From Paenibacillus whitsoniae (GTDB lineage: Bacteria > Bacillota > Bacilli > Paenibacillales > NBRC-103111), in NCBI RefSeq assembly GCF_003955665.1, contig NZ_RXHU01000072.1, forward strand, positions 1 to 42,849: a stretch of 42,849 nucleotides of DNA, given 5' to 3'. Within the stretch, counting starts at the first letter, position 1. Every line of letters starts with the position of its first letter. The notes under the pieces are model-generated. The model was not told the DNA's origin, did no database searches, and saw only the letters and a program-made list of their open reading frames with translations. The translations under genes were made by a program, and so were the position numbers. Shown in pieces: positions 31,577 to 39,414 of the stretch.

Positions 31577-32899
31577 TTAGCTTTCATCCAAGATCGTATT
31601 GATTTCCTTCACGGCATCTTTCATCAGCGGCTCCGGATCTGCGTTCTCCAGAATCATTTTGCCTACGACTTCCATGTATTTCTTGCTGAATTCTGTATAG
31701 GCTGGATGCTGCGGACGACCAACCACATTGTCGAAGTTATCGAAGACCGCTTTGTATTGCGGCAGCTTGGCAAAATACGCTTTGCCTTCTTCCGTGTTCA
31801 GCACCGATTTATGCGTCGGCAGGTAACCGGTTCCTTCTGCCCACTTGATGTTATGCTCGGCATCCGTCATGAACTTGATGAACTTCCAAGCCGCTTCCTT
31901 CTGGTTCGCAGGCGCGCCGTCCATCATCACAATACCCGCGCCGCCGATATGCGATTTGCGCTCTTTATCGCCAGGAATGAAGGATACGCCGACTTCAAAT
32001 TTCGCATTTTGCAGATACGTTTTCAGTACCGCAGAAGTATGCTGGACCATGGCGATCTTCTCGTCCAGGAACATTTGTCTCATCGTATCCGAAGCGCCTT
32101 TGCCGTAGCCCATGTGCATCGAGCCGTCTTTGAGCCACTTATTGAAGTTCTGGATCCAACGCAAGCTGTCAGGCTGATCCAGCAAAGATTTCGTTTTCTC
32201 CGGATTCAAGATAGCGCCGCCGCCGTTCGAAATCCACGGATCGTAGTACCATGTATCCCAACCAGGAACGGAGAACGCGTAACGCGTTGTCTTGCCGTTC
32301 TCTTTCACAGCTACCTTCTTGTTGAACTCCTCGATGTCGGACCACTTCTGAGGCGGTTGAACGCCGAGCTTATCGAGCAGCGTCTTGTTGTAGATCATCA
32401 CGCTGGTGCTGACGATCAACGGGAAGCCGTATTGCTTCTTGTTATATGAATACGCTTGCAGCATCCCTTGGGAAAAGTCGTTCATATCCACCTTATCCCG
32501 CTTGATGTACCCGGATAAATCCGCGAATGCACCGCTGTCCGCAAAGCTTGGCAAAGCCGATACTTCTACGTTGGTGACAGCCGGCACTTCTTTGGCCGCG
32601 ATGGCTGCTTGCAGCTTCTTCTGAAGATCCACATAAGCTCCCTGGAACACCGGCTCGACGGTTATGTACGGGTACTTCGCTTGGAAAGCGGCGATCATAT
32701 CGTTAACCGCAGGCATTTGCACTTCGGCGTGCGAGTGCCAATATTGAATCGTCACCGGTGTGGTATCTTCGACTGCGGGTGGAACTGTGGCCGACGCTTC
32801 GGTGTCCCCACCTCCGTCTCCGCTGCTGCCGCAGCCGGTTAGTGCCGTCAGTGCCAGGGATGAAACCGCTAAGATAGGTAACCATTTTTTCCTCTTCAT
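31577..32899 (-). CDS. Extracellular substrate-binding lipoprotein of the UgpB type
   Basis: About 440 residues. Lipoprotein signal MKRKKWLPILAVSSLALTAL with lipobox LTGC, a Gly/Asp/Thr-rich linker, then a family 1 binding protein (VTIQYWHSHAEVQMPAVNDMIAAFQAKYP; AIMVQHTS-like middle; GGAGIVMM; AAWKFIKFMTDAEHN). UgpB-like proteins carry such N-terminal blocks. It starts at ATG 32899, with GAGAGGGG 9 bases upstream, in preference to an in-frame TTG two codons earlier. It is the first gene of the operon, behind a promoter, cre-like site and leader terminator. Confidence 0.88.
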   Translation of the reverse strand: MKRKKWLPILAVSSLALTALTGCGSSGDGGGDTEASATVPPAVEDTTPVTIQYWHSHAEVQMPAVNDMIAAFQAKYPYITVEPVFQGAYVDLQKKLQAAIAAKEVPAVTNVEVSALPSFADSGAFADLSGYIKRDKVDMNDFSQGMLQAYSYNKKQYGFPLIVSTSVMIYNKTLLDKLGVQPPQKWSDIEEFNKKVAVKENGKTTRYAFSVPGWDTWYYDPWISNGGGAILNPEKTKSLLDQPDSLRWIQNFNKWLKDGSMHMGYGKGASDTMRQMFLDEKIAMVQHTSAVLKTYLQNAKFEVGVSFIPGDKERKSHIGGAGIVMMDGAPANQKEAAWKFIKFMTDAEHNIKWAEGTGYLPTHKSVLNTEEGKAYFAKLPQYKAVFDNFDNVVGRPQHPAYTEFSKKYMEVVGKMILENADPEPLMKDAVKEINTILDES

Positions 32900-32967
32900 G
32901 TACAAAAACCCCTCTCCGGATTATATCGAGTTGAATGAATGGCGTCGTTCCTGGTCAAGATGGGCAC

Positions 32968-33061
32968 AAAAAAGGAGAGCACCGAGCAGACAAGAAACAG
33001 AAGGGCCGCACAAAGCCATGCACGGTCCGTTCGTCTCTTGGGCTGTCTCAGTGATCTCCGC
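32968..33061 (-). promoter_or_regulatory. Leader hairpin and terminator upstream of the binding protein gene
   Basis: Minus strand: GGAGATCACTGAG (33049-33061) pairs with CTCGGTGCTCTCC (32974-32986), followed by six T. Inner stems include CAAGAGAC/GTTTCTTG and CCGTGCA/TGTGCGG. The hairpin lies between promoter and gene, so transcription must pass it. AAGAGACGAACGGACC inside resembles the GAGACGAGGAGAAACC element of two other leaders in this block. A GlpP-controlled antiterminator is inferred. Confidence 0.6.
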
Positions 33062-33084
33062 ACCCAATCGTTTGGAACGAAATA

Positions 33085-33098
33085 AAAGCGTTTTCTTA
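33085..33098 (-). promoter_or_regulatory. cre-like catabolite control site
   Basis: Minus strand AGAAAACGCTTTTA matches the CcpA consensus TGWAANCGNTNWCA at 12 of 14 positions by my count. It spans the expected transcription start of the promoter at 33106-33135, a position suited to repression. Confidence 0.5.
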
Positions 33099-33105
33099 GT
33101 GAAAG

Positions 33106-33135
33106 TATGTCATACCTGCGGGGGCTATGTCAACC
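33106..33135 (-). promoter_or_regulatory. Promoter of the ABC transporter/GDPD operon
   Basis: Minus strand TTGACA (33130-33135), 18 bases, CATACT (33106-33111). Confidence 0.65.
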
Positions 33136-33176
33136 ATTTTATTCATTGTACATTTTGCCAATCCCGCTTTGCACGG

Positions 33177-33935
33177 CTAGACCGCATAGGTTTGATTCAT
33201 GCGTGCAGCGCCGCTCAGCTGCAGCCCTTTGGACTCCAAAGAAATAATATCATTGGATTTCAAAATACTGTCAACCGCTTGCAGCAGTGATTCCGTATAG
33301 CCGTTTTTCAAATGGAATCGAAGCTCCATCACCCCTTCCGCCGTACCTGATATCTCCATCATGCCCTCCGCCTTCATCTGCACGTTCACAACTTGAATCC
33401 CTTGTTCGCCAAAATGTGTCGCAATCGTCCCCAAAACCCCCGGTTTGTCGACAATCTTGATGACAACTTCCTGGGTTCGGCGGTTGCGCATCACGAGCTT
33501 TTCCCATTTGTTCAAAACGAACAAACTCAGCAAAACCATGACCGTTGCGAGTACGGCACAGTAAAAGAAACCCGCGCCGACGCAAAGGCCGATCGCGGCT
33601 ACAACCCATACGGAAGCAGCGGTTGTGAGCCCGGATACCGTGGCTCCCGTTCGCATAATGGTTCCTGCTCCCAGGAATCCGATCCCGCTGATGACCTGCG
33701 CAGCCAGGCGCGCCGGATCCGTTCGCACGTTAGGTTCCGTGACGAACTCGGAAAACCCGTAGATCGACAGCAGCATGATGGCGGTAGAGCCGATGCAGAC
33801 CAGAATATGCGTCCGCAAGCCCGCAGCGTGGTTGCTCCACTCCCGCTCAAGGCCGACTAGCCCTCCCAAACCTGCCGCCATCAGGATGCGGATCGTTAAA
33901 TCGAAATAGCCAATATGCCAAATGCCAGCCGTCAT
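33177..33935 (-). CDS. MgtC/SapB family membrane protein
   Basis: About 252 residues. The N-terminal membrane domain of about five TM segments has the family motifs GLGGLVGLEREWSNHAAGLRTHILVC and AAQVISGIGFLGAGTI and SGLTTAASVWVVAAIGLCVGAG. A cytoplasmic tail (about 150-252) looks like an ACT-type domain (VVIKIVDKPGVLGTIATHF). The family includes MgtC, linked to magnesium and acid stress, though transport is not shown. The start is uncertain: ATG 33935 has GGGTG just upstream; ATG 33947 is possible. It lies behind a terminator-like leader that shares a sequence element with the HAD gene leader. Confidence 0.85.
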   Translation of the reverse strand: MTAGIWHIGYFDLTIRILMAAGLGGLVGLEREWSNHAAGLRTHILVCIGSTAIMLLSIYGFSEFVTEPNVRTDPARLAAQVISGIGFLGAGTIMRTGATVSGLTTAASVWVVAAIGLCVGAGFFYCAVLATVMVLLSLFVLNKWEKLVMRNRRTQEVVIKIVDKPGVLGTIATHFGEQGIQVVNVQMKAEGMMEISGTAEGVMELRFHLKNGYTESLLQAVDSILKSNDIISLESKGLQLSGAARMNQTYAV

Positions 33936-33961
33936 CATGTCACCCATTTCTGAAAAAATAA

Positions 33962-34033
33962 AAACCCCTTAGAAAAGTGCGCGAAAAGAAAGATCGCACT
34001 TTTTCCAAAGAGGTTTCTCCTCGTCTCTCCCGC
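33962..34033 (-). promoter_or_regulatory. Terminator hairpin with leader element before the MgtC-like gene
   Basis: Minus strand: element GAGACGAGGAGAAACC, then stem AAACCTCTT...AAGTGCG (33990s-34016) with CGCACTT...AAGGGGTTT (33962-33980s), and a T-rich run. It can end the glpP transcript or act as a switch before the MgtC-like gene. The element shares the 9-mer CGAGGAGAA with the HAD leader. No clear promoter lies between glpP and it. Confidence 0.65.
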
Positions 34034-34061
34034 TTGGAATCAGCTGATGTATGAATTTAGA

Positions 34062-34619
34062 TTAGTGCCATAAGTCGGATGCTCCTGCGGACACCGCCAG
34101 CGCTCCCGCTTCCAGCGCCTCCGCAATTTCCTTCCGATTGCCGACTAAGCCGCCTGCAATGATAGGAAGCGAAGTCATGTCCGTCATCTCGCGGATAATG
34201 CGCGGCATAATGCCCGGCATCACCTCAATCGCATCGGGGCCGCTTTGCTCAGCCGCCTTAATGCCTCGATGAACCGCACTTCGGTCGATGAGAAAAATAC
34301 GCTGAATCGCCATAAGCCCCGCTTCCTTCGCTCCGCGAATGAGATGGCTTTTGGTCGAAATGACACCGGTCGGCTTAATGACCTGCGCGGCATAAGCCAC
34401 ACCGCTCTTGTCAGAGGCAATCCCTTCAATAAAGTCCATATGAATGAACACATGCTTCCCGGCTTCCTTCAACCGATCAACCAGATCTTTCAGGTTAAAT
34501 ATGGATCCGACAAGCAGAAATACAATATTCGCCGGGCTTTGAATGGCCAGCTCGAGATCTTCTACTTTTTGAACAGCCGCAATGGTTTGATGTTCTACAA
34601 GATCAACAATCGGATACAC
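34062..34619 (-). CDS. glpP: GlpP family glycerol-3-phosphate responsive antiterminator
   Basis: 185 residues, whole-length GlpP. Family blocks are GKHVFIHMDFIEGIASDKSGVAY, IKPTGVISTKSHLIRGAKEAGLMAIQRIFLIDRSA and DAIEVMPGIMPRIIREM, ending AGGLVGNRKEIAEALEAGALAVSAGASDLWH. GlpP binds the leader of glp mRNAs in the presence of glycerol-3-phosphate and prevents termination. The GTG at 34619 has AAAGGTGGG 7 bases upstream; an in-frame GTG at 34631 lies inside that site. An extended -10 (TGGTATAAT, about 34648) gives it a promoter of its own. Its neighbours (phosphatase, GDPDs, importer) are natural targets. Confidence 0.9.
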   Translation of the reverse strand: MYPIVDLVEHQTIAAVQKVEDLELAIQSPANIVFLLVGSIFNLKDLVDRLKEAGKHVFIHMDFIEGIASDKSGVAYAAQVIKPTGVISTKSHLIRGAKEAGLMAIQRIFLIDRSAVHRGIKAAEQSGPDAIEVMPGIMPRIIREMTDMTSLPIIAGGLVGNRKEIAEALEAGALAVSAGASDLWH

Positions 34620-34698
34620 GTCATTTCCCACCTTTCGTCGATGTTAGAACATTATACCACGATTTTTTCAAGAATAAGTTTAAAAAGCCGGTTTTCAG

Positions 34699-35472
34699 CT
34701 ATAAATGAACGATCTCTTTAATGCTGGGAATGATGTAGGCCGGGCGGTACGGCGAGTTCTCCGCCATTTCCTTCGTGGCGACGCCCGTCAGCACCAGGAC
34801 GGACTTCATGCCGGCATCGTTGGCCATCTTGATGTCGGTCTCCAGCCGGTCGCCGATCATAAAGCAATCCTCAAACGGCAAGCCCAAATGCGCGGCGGCC
34901 GCTTCCGCGGCAATCAAAGACGGTTTGCCCACGACGAGGTCGATGGCTTTGCCTGTCGCCACCTCCAACGCGGCGATGAATGTACCGGTGTCCGGAATCT
35001 GACCACCGTCCAGCGGACAGGTCGCATCCGGGTTGGATGCGATAATGATCGAGCCCCGGATCGCGGCCTGGTACACGCTGTTAAGCTTATCATACGTGAA
35101 CTGACGGTCCCACGAGAGCACAACGTAGCGGGCTTGCTCGCTATCTTGCGTAAGCGGAATGCCGTTCGCCTCCAGCTCTTCGATAATCGGCTCCTCGCCG
35201 ATCACAAACACCAGCTCCCCCGGCTGCAGCCGCCGGTTCAGATACTTCGCCACGATCTGCGAGGAATTGAGCACCTCGTCCAGCGTGACCGGAATCCCCA
35301 TTTTCGATAATTTTTCCACATAGGACTGACGGGTCGCAATCGGTTTATTTGATAAAAATACAACTTTGTCCCCTCGTGAACGCAGCGCCCCAATCGCTTC
35401 GGCCGCGCCTTCAATCGTTCTATCCCCCAGGTACACGGTACCGTCCAAATCAAAAACATAGCCTCTAGCCAT
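34699..35472 (-). CDS. HAD-IIA family phosphatase (NagD/AraL-like)
   Basis: 257 residues from the ATG at 35472, with GAGGGTGA upstream; 18 open codons before it lack a site. HAD motif I DLDGTVYLGD (about 7-16), motif II FLSNKP, a C2-type cap in the middle (YVVLSWDRQFTYDKLNSVYQAA) and motif III/IV VGKPSL...MIGDRLETDIKMANDAGMKSVLVLTG. It removes phosphate from a small metabolite; with GlpP and GDPDs next door, glycerol-phosphate or another sugar phosphate is a guess. A promoter, cre-like site and leader terminator precede it, as for the importer operon. Confidence 0.88.
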   Translation of the reverse strand: MARGYVFDLDGTVYLGDRTIEGAAEAIGALRSRGDKVVFLSNKPIATRQSYVEKLSKMGIPVTLDEVLNSSQIVAKYLNRRLQPGELVFVIGEEPIIEELEANGIPLTQDSEQARYVVLSWDRQFTYDKLNSVYQAAIRGSIIIASNPDATCPLDGGQIPDTGTFIAALEVATGKAIDLVVGKPSLIAAEAAAAHLGLPFEDCFMIGDRLETDIKMANDAGMKSVLVLTGVATKEMAENSPYRPAYIIPSIKEIVHL

Positions 35473-35528
35473 CGCTCTCACCCTCGATTCATGAAGACTG
35501 CAATGATGTCGGCCAGACGCAGGCACGC

Positions 35529-35613
35529 AAAAAAGACCCTATCCATGTAAACACACTCCGCCATAGCATGGCAGAATGTGATTACGGATAAGGTCTTCTC
35601 CTCGACTCGCGCC
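35529..35613 (-). promoter_or_regulatory. Leader hairpin and terminator before the HAD phosphatase gene
   Basis: Minus strand: element GAGTCGAGGAGAAGACC (35592-35608), then a long hairpin running from AAGACC (about 35597) through CACATTCTGCCATG and back to GGGTCTT (35533), ending in six T. Arms are about 25 bp with small internal loops. It lies between the promoter at 35643-35672 and the ATG at 35472, so it is a leader terminator. GlpP is the likely factor. Confidence 0.7.
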
Positions 35614-35642
35614 TAAACCGTACATTCATCGTTTGTAGGATA

Positions 35643-35672
35643 ACTATAAAGCGGTTACATCGTTTTTGTCAA
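35643..35672 (-). promoter_or_regulatory. Promoter of the HAD phosphatase transcript with cre-like site
   Basis: Minus strand TTGACA (35667-35672), 18 bases, TATAGT (35643-35648). TGTAACCGCTTTAT (35646-35659) in the spacer matches 12 of 14 cre consensus positions by my count. Confidence 0.7.
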
Positions 35673-35739
35673 GCGGGAAAATTTTAGTCGATTACAGCTT
35701 CTTCCGTTCATGGGCATTCACTTTCCATTTTATATTCAG

Positions 35740-35767
35740 TTTATAAAGTTATTTTATTCTTTATAAA
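35740..35767. promoter_or_regulatory. Inverted repeat upstream of the FAD monooxygenase gene
   Basis: TTTATAAAG (35740-35748), 10-base spacer, CTTTATAAA (35759-35767): perfect 9-bp arms. Each arm contains the palindrome TTTATAAA, and their centres lie 19 bases apart, about two helix turns. It is probably an operator overlapping the promoter of the gene at 35803. No adjacent regulator gene is seen. Confidence 0.55.
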
Positions 35768-35802
35768 CGTCATAAATAATAGTGTGAATCACGGGAGGAA
35801 CC

Positions 35803-36906
35803 ATGATGAAAAAAAATGTCCTAGTGAGTGGAGCGAGTTTTGCCGGCATCTCAACAGCCTATTGGATGAATAAGTTGGGCTACAACGTAACCGTTGTCGA
35901 GATCGCCCAAGGTCTCAAAAAAGGCGGCACACCTGTCAATATTCGCGAAAATACCGTCGACATTGTGAAACGTATGGGGCTGCTCGACCAAATTCAGTCT
36001 AACAAATTAGTCATGGAAGAGATGGGATTCAAAAATTCCGAGGATGTCACTGAGAGATTGGTCGTCCGTGATCAGCTCGCAGAAGATGAATATGAAATCG
36101 AGCGAAATGTATTGCTGAATATCATGTTCGATGCTGTCAAAGATGATGTCGAGTTTATTTTTGGAGATAGCATAGCCTCGTTAAAGGAAGAAAGTAACGG
36201 CGTCGACGTAGCTTTCAAAGGTGGGCACAAGCGCTCGTTTGACCTGGTATTTGGCTGCGATGGCATTCATTCGGTCGTCAGAAAATTGAGCTTCGGTGAG
36301 GAGGCGGAATTTTCTCGGTTCCTTAAAACGTATTTTTCTATCACGATCGTGGATAAGTTGTTGATTCGGGAGAATACAACTCAGATGTACAATGAGCCGG
36401 ATAAGGCCGTCATGCTGAACGCTTACAACAATAAAACCGATATCGTCCTCTGCTTCTCCTCGGAGCAGGAAATCCCTTACGACTACAGGAACGAAGAACA
36501 GCAGAGGAATATCATTTTGAATCAGTTTTCTGGACTCGGCTGGCGAACGCCGGAATTGCTGCAAGAAGTGAAGAACTCGGAAACTTATTACTTTGATAAG
36601 CTGTGCCAAATGAAAATGCCGTCGTGGACAAAAGGCAGAGTAGCACTCGTCGGCGATGCAGGATACTGCGCTTCTCCCGCTGCTGGTATGGGGGGCTCAC
36701 TCGCCATAGATGGGGCGGCCGCCCTGGCAGATGCTTTTCAAAAATGCCATGGCGATTACGAGCTTGCGTTCCAAGAATACAATAAGAGTTTCCGTCCTTT
36801 CATCGAGGAAGTGCAAGCAAACGCAGCATTAACTGTAGATTTTCTTGTCCCAAGAACGGAAGAAGCCATTCGCGAAAGAAATTCGCAAACAGGGAACGAT
36901 TTGTAG
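35803..36906 (+). CDS. FAD-dependent monooxygenase (p-hydroxybenzoate hydroxylase fold)
   Basis: 367 residues. FAD-binding GASFAGISTAYWMNKLGYNVTVVE near the N-terminus (the GxGxxG variant reads GASFAG), the second motif FGCDGIHSVVR (about 149-159), and RVALVGDAGYCASPAAGMGGSLAIDGAAALAD (about 282-313) as the FAD/flavin-tail motif. Members hydroxylate aromatic or antibiotic substrates; the Tet(X)-like subgroup shares this layout, but the substrate is not evident. GGGAGGAACC precedes the tandem ATGs. It stands alone, with a palindromic operator-like site upstream, as expected for a substrate-induced enzyme. Confidence 0.85.
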   Translation: MMKKNVLVSGASFAGISTAYWMNKLGYNVTVVEIAQGLKKGGTPVNIRENTVDIVKRMGLLDQIQSNKLVMEEMGFKNSEDVTERLVVRDQLAEDEYEIERNVLLNIMFDAVKDDVEFIFGDSIASLKEESNGVDVAFKGGHKRSFDLVFGCDGIHSVVRKLSFGEEAEFSRFLKTYFSITIVDKLLIRENTTQMYNEPDKAVMLNAYNNKTDIVLCFSSEQEIPYDYRNEEQQRNIILNQFSGLGWRTPELLQEVKNSETYYFDKLCQMKMPSWTKGRVALVGDAGYCASPAAGMGGSLAIDGAAALADAFQKCHGDYELAFQEYNKSFRPFIEEVQANAALTVDFLVPRTEEAIRERNSQTGNDL

Positions 36907-37000
36907 GATAATACATCACTTTGGTTGGTGCGCCGCCGCTCGCTCAGGTCGGAACGATTCGATAAACTTCAGCTAATAGGCCACTCTCCTCCATTCCCTA

Positions 37001-37036
37001 CTATCTATTTTCTGGTAAATACGCTATAGTAGATAG
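37001..37036 (+). promoter_or_regulatory. Promoter region with inverted repeat before the lipoprotein gene
   Basis: CTATCTA (37001-37007) and TAGATAG (37030-37036) are inverted repeats. TATAGT (37025-37030) is the likely -10, about 40 bases before the ATG. The -35 is weak, so an activator or repressor at the repeat is possible. Confidence 0.4.
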
Positions 37037-37069
37037 GTTATTTTTTACAAAAAAGGGAGAGAGACAAAC

Positions 37070-38116
37070 ATGAGAAAAGTGGGGCTAATTGCAGTAGGGC
37101 TTGTACTGGCAGCGACGTTAACCGCCTGCGGCACTCCGCCTAAAGCGACGCTGGGCAAGGCATTTGAAAACTTTGAGAAAATGGAATCCTATCAATTTCA
37201 AGCTAAAATGACGCTGGGCGGCGAGGTGCCCGCTGACAAACTCGGGGATGCCCAAGCTGAGCAAGTGGCGAATCTATTGAAAAATGCCGAGATGAGCTTC
37301 AGCGGCGTCTATCAAAAAGAACCGTTCCAAAGCGAGGTTAACGTGCAGCTTAACTTAAAAGGCGATCTGAATGTCGGCATTCATTTACCGATCGTCATGA
37401 CAAAAGAGAAAATGTGGGTGAAGATACCGAACATCCCTTTCCTCCCCCTCCCCAAAACAGTGACAGACAAATATCTGGAGCTCGATCTAAAGGAGCTTGA
37501 AGCAAAGTCATCCGGTCAAAAGCAGCTCGATATGACAAAGGGAACCGAATTTTCAAAGGAAGTCTTGGCTGCGTTTGTTCAAAATTTTGATGAGAAAACA
37601 TATTTTACCGAGTTAAATAAAAAAGAAATGACATTGCCGGCAGGTGTGGAGGCCAATCGATTCGTACAAATTCAAGTTGACAAAAACAACATGGACGACG
37701 CCATCAAGGTATCGATTGGGAAGGTGATTCCGAAAATTTTTGACCTGCTCCTGGATCCGAAATATGCCGATTTGTTCAACGCGAAGAAAGCTGACATCGA
37801 ACAGGCCCGCTCCACCTTCACCGACAAAACCAAAGATCAAGATAAAGTCCTTAACGATATTAAGAAAAACGTGGACGTCAATCAAATCCAACTCATTTCC
37901 GGCATTAATAAATCGAACTATATTACTTACCAAACGTTTAACGTCGATCTGAACGTCAAAGATGAGAGCGGAAATTCCCATGTTGTGGTCAATGTAGAAT
38001 CTTCGATGGATCACATCAACGAAAAAGCACAATTCAAACTCGGGATTCCGACTGGCGATAACATCATTACCGAAGAACAGCTGCAGAAGGAATTTGCTAA
38101 AGGTTTTATGCAATAA
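37070..38116 (+). CDS. Secreted lipoprotein of unknown function
   Basis: 348 residues. Lipobox LTAC with Cys20, then a soluble domain rich in beta strands (MTLGGEVPADKLGDAQ, AEMSFSGVYQKEPFQSEVNVQLNLKGDLN) and a long charged helix about 240-275. The pattern of a signal peptide and paired long strands resembles LolA/LppX-like lipid-binding lipoproteins (DUF-type 'lipoprotein' common in Paenibacillus), but no characterised family is recognised. GGGAGAGAG precedes the ATG. Monocistronic with its own terminator. Confidence 0.8.
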   Translation: MRKVGLIAVGLVLAATLTACGTPPKATLGKAFENFEKMESYQFQAKMTLGGEVPADKLGDAQAEQVANLLKNAEMSFSGVYQKEPFQSEVNVQLNLKGDLNVGIHLPIVMTKEKMWVKIPNIPFLPLPKTVTDKYLELDLKELEAKSSGQKQLDMTKGTEFSKEVLAAFVQNFDEKTYFTELNKKEMTLPAGVEANRFVQIQVDKNNMDDAIKVSIGKVIPKIFDLLLDPKYADLFNAKKADIEQARSTFTDKTKDQDKVLNDIKKNVDVNQIQLISGINKSNYITYQTFNVDLNVKDESGNSHVVVNVESSMDHINEKAQFKLGIPTGDNIITEEQLQKEFAKGFMQ

Positions 38117-38125
38117 ACACAGAAA

Positions 38126-38152
38126 GGACAGTTCCCTTGGGAGCTGTCTTTT
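38126..38152 (+). terminator. Terminator of the lipoprotein gene
   Basis: GACAGTTCCC-TT-GGGAGCTGTC followed by TTTTTG, ten bases after the stop. The 285 bases up to 38401 hold no supported gene. Confidence 0.85.
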
Positions 38153-38401
38153 TGTCTTTGCTGCCTATTCCTTACCAAATCTCGAAAAACGTCCTTGCGT
38201 CCCGACGATCTGAGTGAGCGCGTGTCAGTTCTTCGAGCTTCGGCATCGTCTCTCCATTGCAGCTCTTCGCATCATGCGGGGGTGCAGGCCTGCCGTCGCA
38301 TACAGCTTGCTGGGATAACACCAGGCATAGTGAGGCCTTCTTGGCGGTTCCTCAAGCTTTGTGCCGGTAGTGATAAGGGGGTAACCTCATTACTCTCAAC
38401 T

Positions 38402-39241
38402 TTAAGGAATAAATAAGTCCGGTCTAATTCTTTCGATCTCCGTTCTAACTTGACTATCAAATTTAGCGCTTACCAATGTCTTTGCTTTTACAATTTTATT
38501 TATGTCTATATTTCTAGCACCAATAAAATTAGCTTTTACAAACGAAGAATTCTCAAACTCCGCGCCCTGTAGATCTGCTCCTTTGAATATTGCATTTCTG
38601 AAATCGGAATTTATTAAGCGTGCCTGCCTCAAATCAACGTCATTTAAAAAAGAGCCAGTAAAGTTGGTGCCATCGCAAAATATATTTCTCAACTTTGCCT
38701 CTTTCAACGATGCCCCCCTTAAAACGGCATTCTGCAATTTGGCTCCGTTAAAATCAGAATTATTTAAAGTAGCATTTCGAAGTGAGGCGCCTTCCAGGAC
38801 CGCACCCATGAGTTGGCTATTTACTAACTTCACATTATTAAGAAACGCGTCTTTTAAATAGCATTTAGATAGATTCATTTTTGTATAACCATTTTGATTC
38901 AATCGAGTAATATTAGCTACTAGTTTACTTGTAGCTTCTTCCTTAAACCAGAATCTTACATCATCTATATTTTCAAAATACTCCTCAATTTTTCTCTTCT
39001 GACTGATACGATTTGTAAAGTAGTATAGAATTACCCCAAGAATTAAGAAATCAAACACAGAGTTATGCAAATTAACTAAAAATCCTTCCCAGAAAGAATC
39101 CTCACCATATATGCTTTTGTGAATCATAATTGGGATACAATCATATAAAAGAGTAAGTCCAACCGTCACGACGAAAAAAAGAACAAGTACAGCAACCATA
39201 ACCGCCAACTCGTTTTTTAAAATTTTTTTAAATACCTTCAT
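38402..39241 (-). CDS. Pentapeptide-repeat membrane protein
   Basis: 279 residues. Two hydrophobic helices (about 10-34 and 50-70) are followed by a charged linker and a pentapeptide-repeat beta-helix (about 118-250) with units such as AVLEG, ASLRN, ATLNN, SDFNG and AKLQN. The C-terminus is a short non-repeat tail. Such proteins have diverse roles; TM plus pentapeptide forms are uncharacterised. AAAAGGAG lies 13 bases before the ATG. Base composition is clearly more AT-rich than neighbouring genes, suggesting recent transfer. A terminator and a tRNA-like gene lie upstream, and could form its leader. Confidence 0.82.
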   Translation of the reverse strand: MKVFKKILKNELAVMVAVLVLFFVVTVGLTLLYDCIPIMIHKSIYGEDSFWEGFLVNLHNSVFDFLILGVILYYFTNRISQKRKIEEYFENIDDVRFWFKEEATSKLVANITRLNQNGYTKMNLSKCYLKDAFLNNVKLVNSQLMGAVLEGASLRNATLNNSDFNGAKLQNAVLRGASLKEAKLRNIFCDGTNFTGSFLNDVDLRQARLINSDFRNAIFKGADLQGAEFENSSFVKANFIGARNIDINKIVKAKTLVSAKFDSQVRTEIERIRPDLFIP

Positions 39242-39285
39242 TCTGAATTATTTCTCCTTTTAAACGACATATTTTGAAAGTATAG

Positions 39286-39313
39286 AAAATAAAAAAACCG
39301 CCAATTTAGGCGG
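39286..39313 (-). terminator. Terminator between the tRNA-like gene and the pentapeptide gene
   Basis: Minus strand CCGCC-TAAATT-GGCGG then seven T. It would end the transcript of the tRNA-like gene. Confidence 0.75.
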
Positions 39314-39367
39314 GAGTTTACTTTTGATTTAAATCGAAAACGAAGTATATCCATTCTTGATCCAAAG

Positions 39368-39414
39368 CCTGCTTGTTTTAAAGAACTATCCACTAATTCT
39401 CTAAAACAAGCAGG
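39368..39414. repeat. Long inverted repeat containing the 3' end of the tRNA-like gene
   Basis: CCTGCTTGTTTTA (39368-39380) and TAAAACAAGCAGG (39402-39414) are a perfect 13-bp inverted repeat, extended inward by AGAA/TTCT. The right arm is the 3' side of the T stem plus acceptor of the tRNA-like gene, so its acceptor could alternatively pair with the downstream copy. Confidence 0.6.

Noticed and set aside
38195..38416. Reading frame of 73 codons after the lipoprotein
   Set aside because: It has no ribosome binding site, starts beyond the terminator and shows no protein features.
39368..39414. Integration (att) site at the tRNA-like gene
   Set aside because: The repeated tRNA 3' end is inverted, not direct, and no integrase is present, so integration duplication does not explain it.
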